A stretch of 5,863 bases of DNA from assembly GCA_903868295.1 (NCBI GenBank), contig CAIPUQ010000237.1, positions 1 through 5,863 on the forward strand. The letters are read 5' to 3'. Shown one piece after another: positions 5,822-5,863 of this stretch. Position numbers and translations under genes: made by a program. The notes below the pieces were generated by a model. That model was not told the origin of the DNA. It did not search any database and worked only from the letters and a program-made list of their open reading frames with translations. Each line of letters begins with the position of its first letter. The stretch's first letter is position 1. The stretch is from an uncultured Roseiflexaceae bacterium. GTDB lineage: Bacteria > Chloroflexota > Chloroflexia > Chloroflexales > Roseiflexaceae.

Positions 5822-5863
5822 CTACTGTCTGATTGCTTTCCGTTCACGCGCATGCCTCAACAT
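5822..5863 (-). other. Possible 3' end of an upstream minus-strand reading frame
   Basis: From the right edge, one minus-strand frame is open for 13 codons, reading MLRHARERKAIRQ and ending in TAG at 5824-5822; the other two frames stop early. This basic tail could close an upstream gene 39 bases before the Wzy_C-TPR start, which would suggest an operon. Thirteen codons are too few to prove coding. Confidence 0.2.

Noticed and set aside
5781..5863. Plus-strand frame opening with ATG at 5781 and running off the edge
   Set aside because: No ribosome binding site upstream and it overlaps the start and ribosome binding site of the well-supported minus-strand gene.

Overview
The window holds three recognisable protein genes and one long gene-free stretch. 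Gene content points to a bacterium with moderate-to-high GC coding DNA. The style of the large polymerase/ligase-TPR protein and of the HU protein suggests Chloroflexota (class Chloroflexia). That placement rests on recalled family style, not on a search, and is moderately uncertain. Nothing in the window marks a phage, plasmid, insertion sequence or CRISPR array.

Layout: (1) 1-1229 (+) is the 3' part of an NAD(P)-dependent aldehyde dehydrogenase gene, cut by the left window edge and closed by a hairpin terminator at 1258-1288. (2) About 1290-2187 carries no supportable gene. It is AT-richer, strongly T-biased on the + strand in its first half, and holds an (ATT)5 microsatellite, T8 tracts and a few inverted repeats that could fold as RNA. 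(3) 2188-2609 is a compact, self-contained unit: two tandem sigma70-type promoters interleaved with short dyads, a good ribosome binding site, a 90-residue HU-type nucleoid protein gene, and a very strong intrinsic terminator. (4) 2624-5782 (-) is a convergent 1052-residue membrane protein. It has about 17 predicted transmembrane segments, an O-antigen ligase/polymerase (Wzy_C-like) core and a C-terminal TPR region. Its ribosome binding site is visible just upstream; its promoter is not. A short open frame at the right edge may be the tail of an upstream gene on the same strand.

The three genes do not form a pathway. HU is a monocistronic housekeeping chromatin gene, the aldehyde dehydrogenase belongs to a carbon-catabolism context lying to the left, and the ligase-like protein belongs to a surface-glycan context probably continuing to the right. 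The most useful biological inference is the topology of the large protein. Charge distribution around its membrane segments consistently places both the candidate catalytic loop and the TPR domain outside the cytoplasm. The most open question is whether the long intergenic region encodes a small RNA; two candidate folds are described with low confidence.
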